Origin: Sandaracinaceae bacterium
GTDB taxonomy: Bacteria > Myxococcota_A > Polyangia > Polyangiales > Houyiibacteriaceae
Direction: 5' to 3'
Assembly (NCBI GenBank): GCA_020633075.1
Contig: JACKEI010000002.1
Span: 496,001-560,000, forward strand
DNA length: 64,000 nucleotides
The notes beneath the pieces were generated by a model, which made no database searches, was not told the origin of the DNA, and was given only the letters and a program-made list of their open reading frames with translations. This document shows positions 63,197-64,000 of the stretch, piece by piece. A program made the position numbers and the translations under genes. Within the stretch, counting starts at the first letter, position 1. The number at the start of each line of letters is the position of its first letter.

Positions 63197-64000
63197 AGAC
63201 AACAACCGTCGCTGTGCTGGCCGGCATCGCCGTCTCGCTCTTCGCGTACATCGTGCTGGTGGAGCGCCACCAGCTGACCGACATCGAGCTCGAGGGGCGC
63301 GGCGCGCGCCTGATCGAGCGCTTCTCGCAGCGGCGCGTGCAAGAAGTCACCGTGGAGCGCGGCGGCGAGCGCGTGGTGCTGGTGGCCCAGAACCGCGAGG
63401 GGGACGAGGACGGCGAGGAAGAGCGCCGCTGGGACATGCGCGAGCCTATCGAGGCGCGCGCGGACACGGGCGCTGTGGCGGCGCTGCTCGGGGCCCTCGA
63501 GTGGGCCGAGCCCCGCCGCAAGTTCGAGGGGGTCGAGGCGAGCGAGCTGGCCGGCTATGGCCTGCGCGAGCCGGCGGTGCGCGTGACCCTGCGCATCGCG
63601 GGAGAGGCCGTGACGCTGTCCATCGGCAACCCGGACGCCACCGAGGCCGGCCGCTACGCGATGCTGGACGACCCGACGGTGGTGTACGTGGTGGGCGACG
63701 ACCTCTTCGAGGCCGCCGACCACGACGCCGAGCACTTCCGCAACCGCGAGCTGTTCCCGGACGTCATGCTGGCCATGAACGAGATCACGCTGCGGCGCGG
63801 CGCCGAGGTCACCCGCGTGGAGCGCGACACGGCCACGGAGGACGAGACCTGGTACCTGCGCGAGCCCGTCGCCATGATGGCCTCGGCCCAGCGCGTGCGC
63901 GACATCAAGCGCACCATCAGCAGCCTCGAGGCCACGCGCTTTGCCGGCGCAGACGAGCGCTTGGGAGAGACCTTCCTGCGCTTCGAGTCGCAGGCCAAGG
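63193..64000 (+). CDS. DUF4340 protein, 5' part (cut by the window edge)
   Basis: Partial gene, at least 269 codons. The N-terminus (MKTTTVAVLAGIAVSLFAYIVLVE) is a single membrane anchor. The rest shows the DUF4340 pattern: repeated beta-rich units with WDMREPIEARADTGAVAALLGAL, GYGLREPAVRVTLRIAG and WYLREPVAMMASAQRV, each resembling a DUF4340 motif. DUF4340 proteins commonly follow GldG-like genes, consistent with the ABC operon here. The ATG overlaps the GldG-like stop (ATGA). The role is unknown; the remainder lies beyond the right edge. Confidence 0.85.
   Translation, partial: MKTTTVAVLAGIAVSLFAYIVLVERHQLTDIELEGRGARLIERFSQRRVQEVTVERGGERVVLVAQNREGDEDGEEERRWDMREPIEARADTGAVAALLGALEWAEPRRKFEGVEASELAGYGLREPAVRVTLRIAGEAVTLSIGNPDATEAGRYAMLDDPTVVYVVGDDLFEAADHDAEHFRNRELFPDVMLAMNEITLRRGAEVTRVERDTATEDETWYLREPVAMMASAQRVRDIKRTISSLEATRFAGADERLGETFLRFESQAK

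Overview
The window is GC-rich, gene-dense bacterial chromosome (roughly 70 percent G+C by eye) and reads as a member of the Myxococcota, most likely of the Polyangiales/Sandaracinaceae type. Signs of this are many lipoproteins with Cys-rich, EGF-like or RCC1 repeats, a MYXO-CTERM-type C-terminal tail on a SpoIID/LytB protein, a sensor with the MXAN_5187-type C-terminal domain, a RomR-like receiver protein, an anti-sigma/FecR/AgmX-type fusion, a GldA/F/G-like ABC operon and a eukaryote-like steroid 5-alpha-reductase. I found no rRNA, tRNA, insertion sequence, phage or CRISPR array. About 52 protein genes are supported, one of them cut by the right edge, and two are under 50 codons.

Layout. 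0.2-2.5 kb: membrane sensor and HEAT-repeat protein (+). 2.5-8.6 kb: small hypothetical, fused radical SAM/DUF2344 protein, acyl-CoA dehydrogenase and FAS1 lipoprotein (-). 8.7-11.9 kb: a + strand cluster with a 35-residue membrane protein, an overlapping isoprenylcysteine-methyltransferase-like protein, a SpoIID/golvesin/MYXO-CTERM protein and a Cys-motif membrane protein. 11.9-15 kb: a hypothetical gene, then two lipoproteins lying between the intact 3' end of an aldo/keto reductase gene and a second, orphan copy of such a 3' end. 15-21 kb: aldo/keto reductase, thiolase, a lipoprotein and a 14-repeat RCC1 lipoprotein. 21-25.5 kb: hotdog thioesterase, EF-hand protein, Lon-N protein, CAP-domain lipoprotein, DUF3095 cyclase-like protein. 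24.8-27.4 kb: Bax-inhibitor-1 / M50-protease-TPR / membrane-protein operon (-). 27.5-32.6 kb: EF-G, steroid 5-alpha-reductase, OmpA lipoprotein, RtcB. 32.6-38.8 kb: a translationally linked operon of a giant Cys-repeat lipoprotein, a small Cys-rich lipoprotein and a serine protease with an unassigned C-terminal domain. 38.9-45 kb: tandem ABC ATPase, DTW protein, Dabb protein, ValS. 45-50.2 kb: receiver protein behind a sigma-54-like promoter, MFS/spermidine-synthase/TPR fusion, TrmB. 50.2-54.6 kb: polysaccharide deacetylase, ECF sigma factor with its fused anti-sigma/FecR protein, a 48-residue basic protein, a lipoprotein. 54.6-59.5 kb: APC permease, CNNM/CorC-type protein, membrane protein, lipoprotein/secreted-protein pair. 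59.9-64 kb: the Gld-like ABC operon running off the right edge.

The genes are mostly housekeeping functions (EF-G, ValS, TrmB, RtcB, lipid and CoA metabolism) interleaved with lineage-specific envelope proteins. The strongest candidates for undescribed biology are the Cys-repeat lipoprotein/protease operon (32.6-38.8 kb), the sigma/anti-sigma/FecR fusion (51.3-53.6 kb), an intrinsic terminator with no gene in front of it in the 361-bp gap before the Gld operon, and the reductase-remnant scar beside the two-lipoprotein island. Most starts were moved downstream from the longest open frame to a codon with a Shine-Dalgarno (SD) sequence, a signal peptide or a family-typical N-terminus. All family assignments come from reading motifs, not from database searches.
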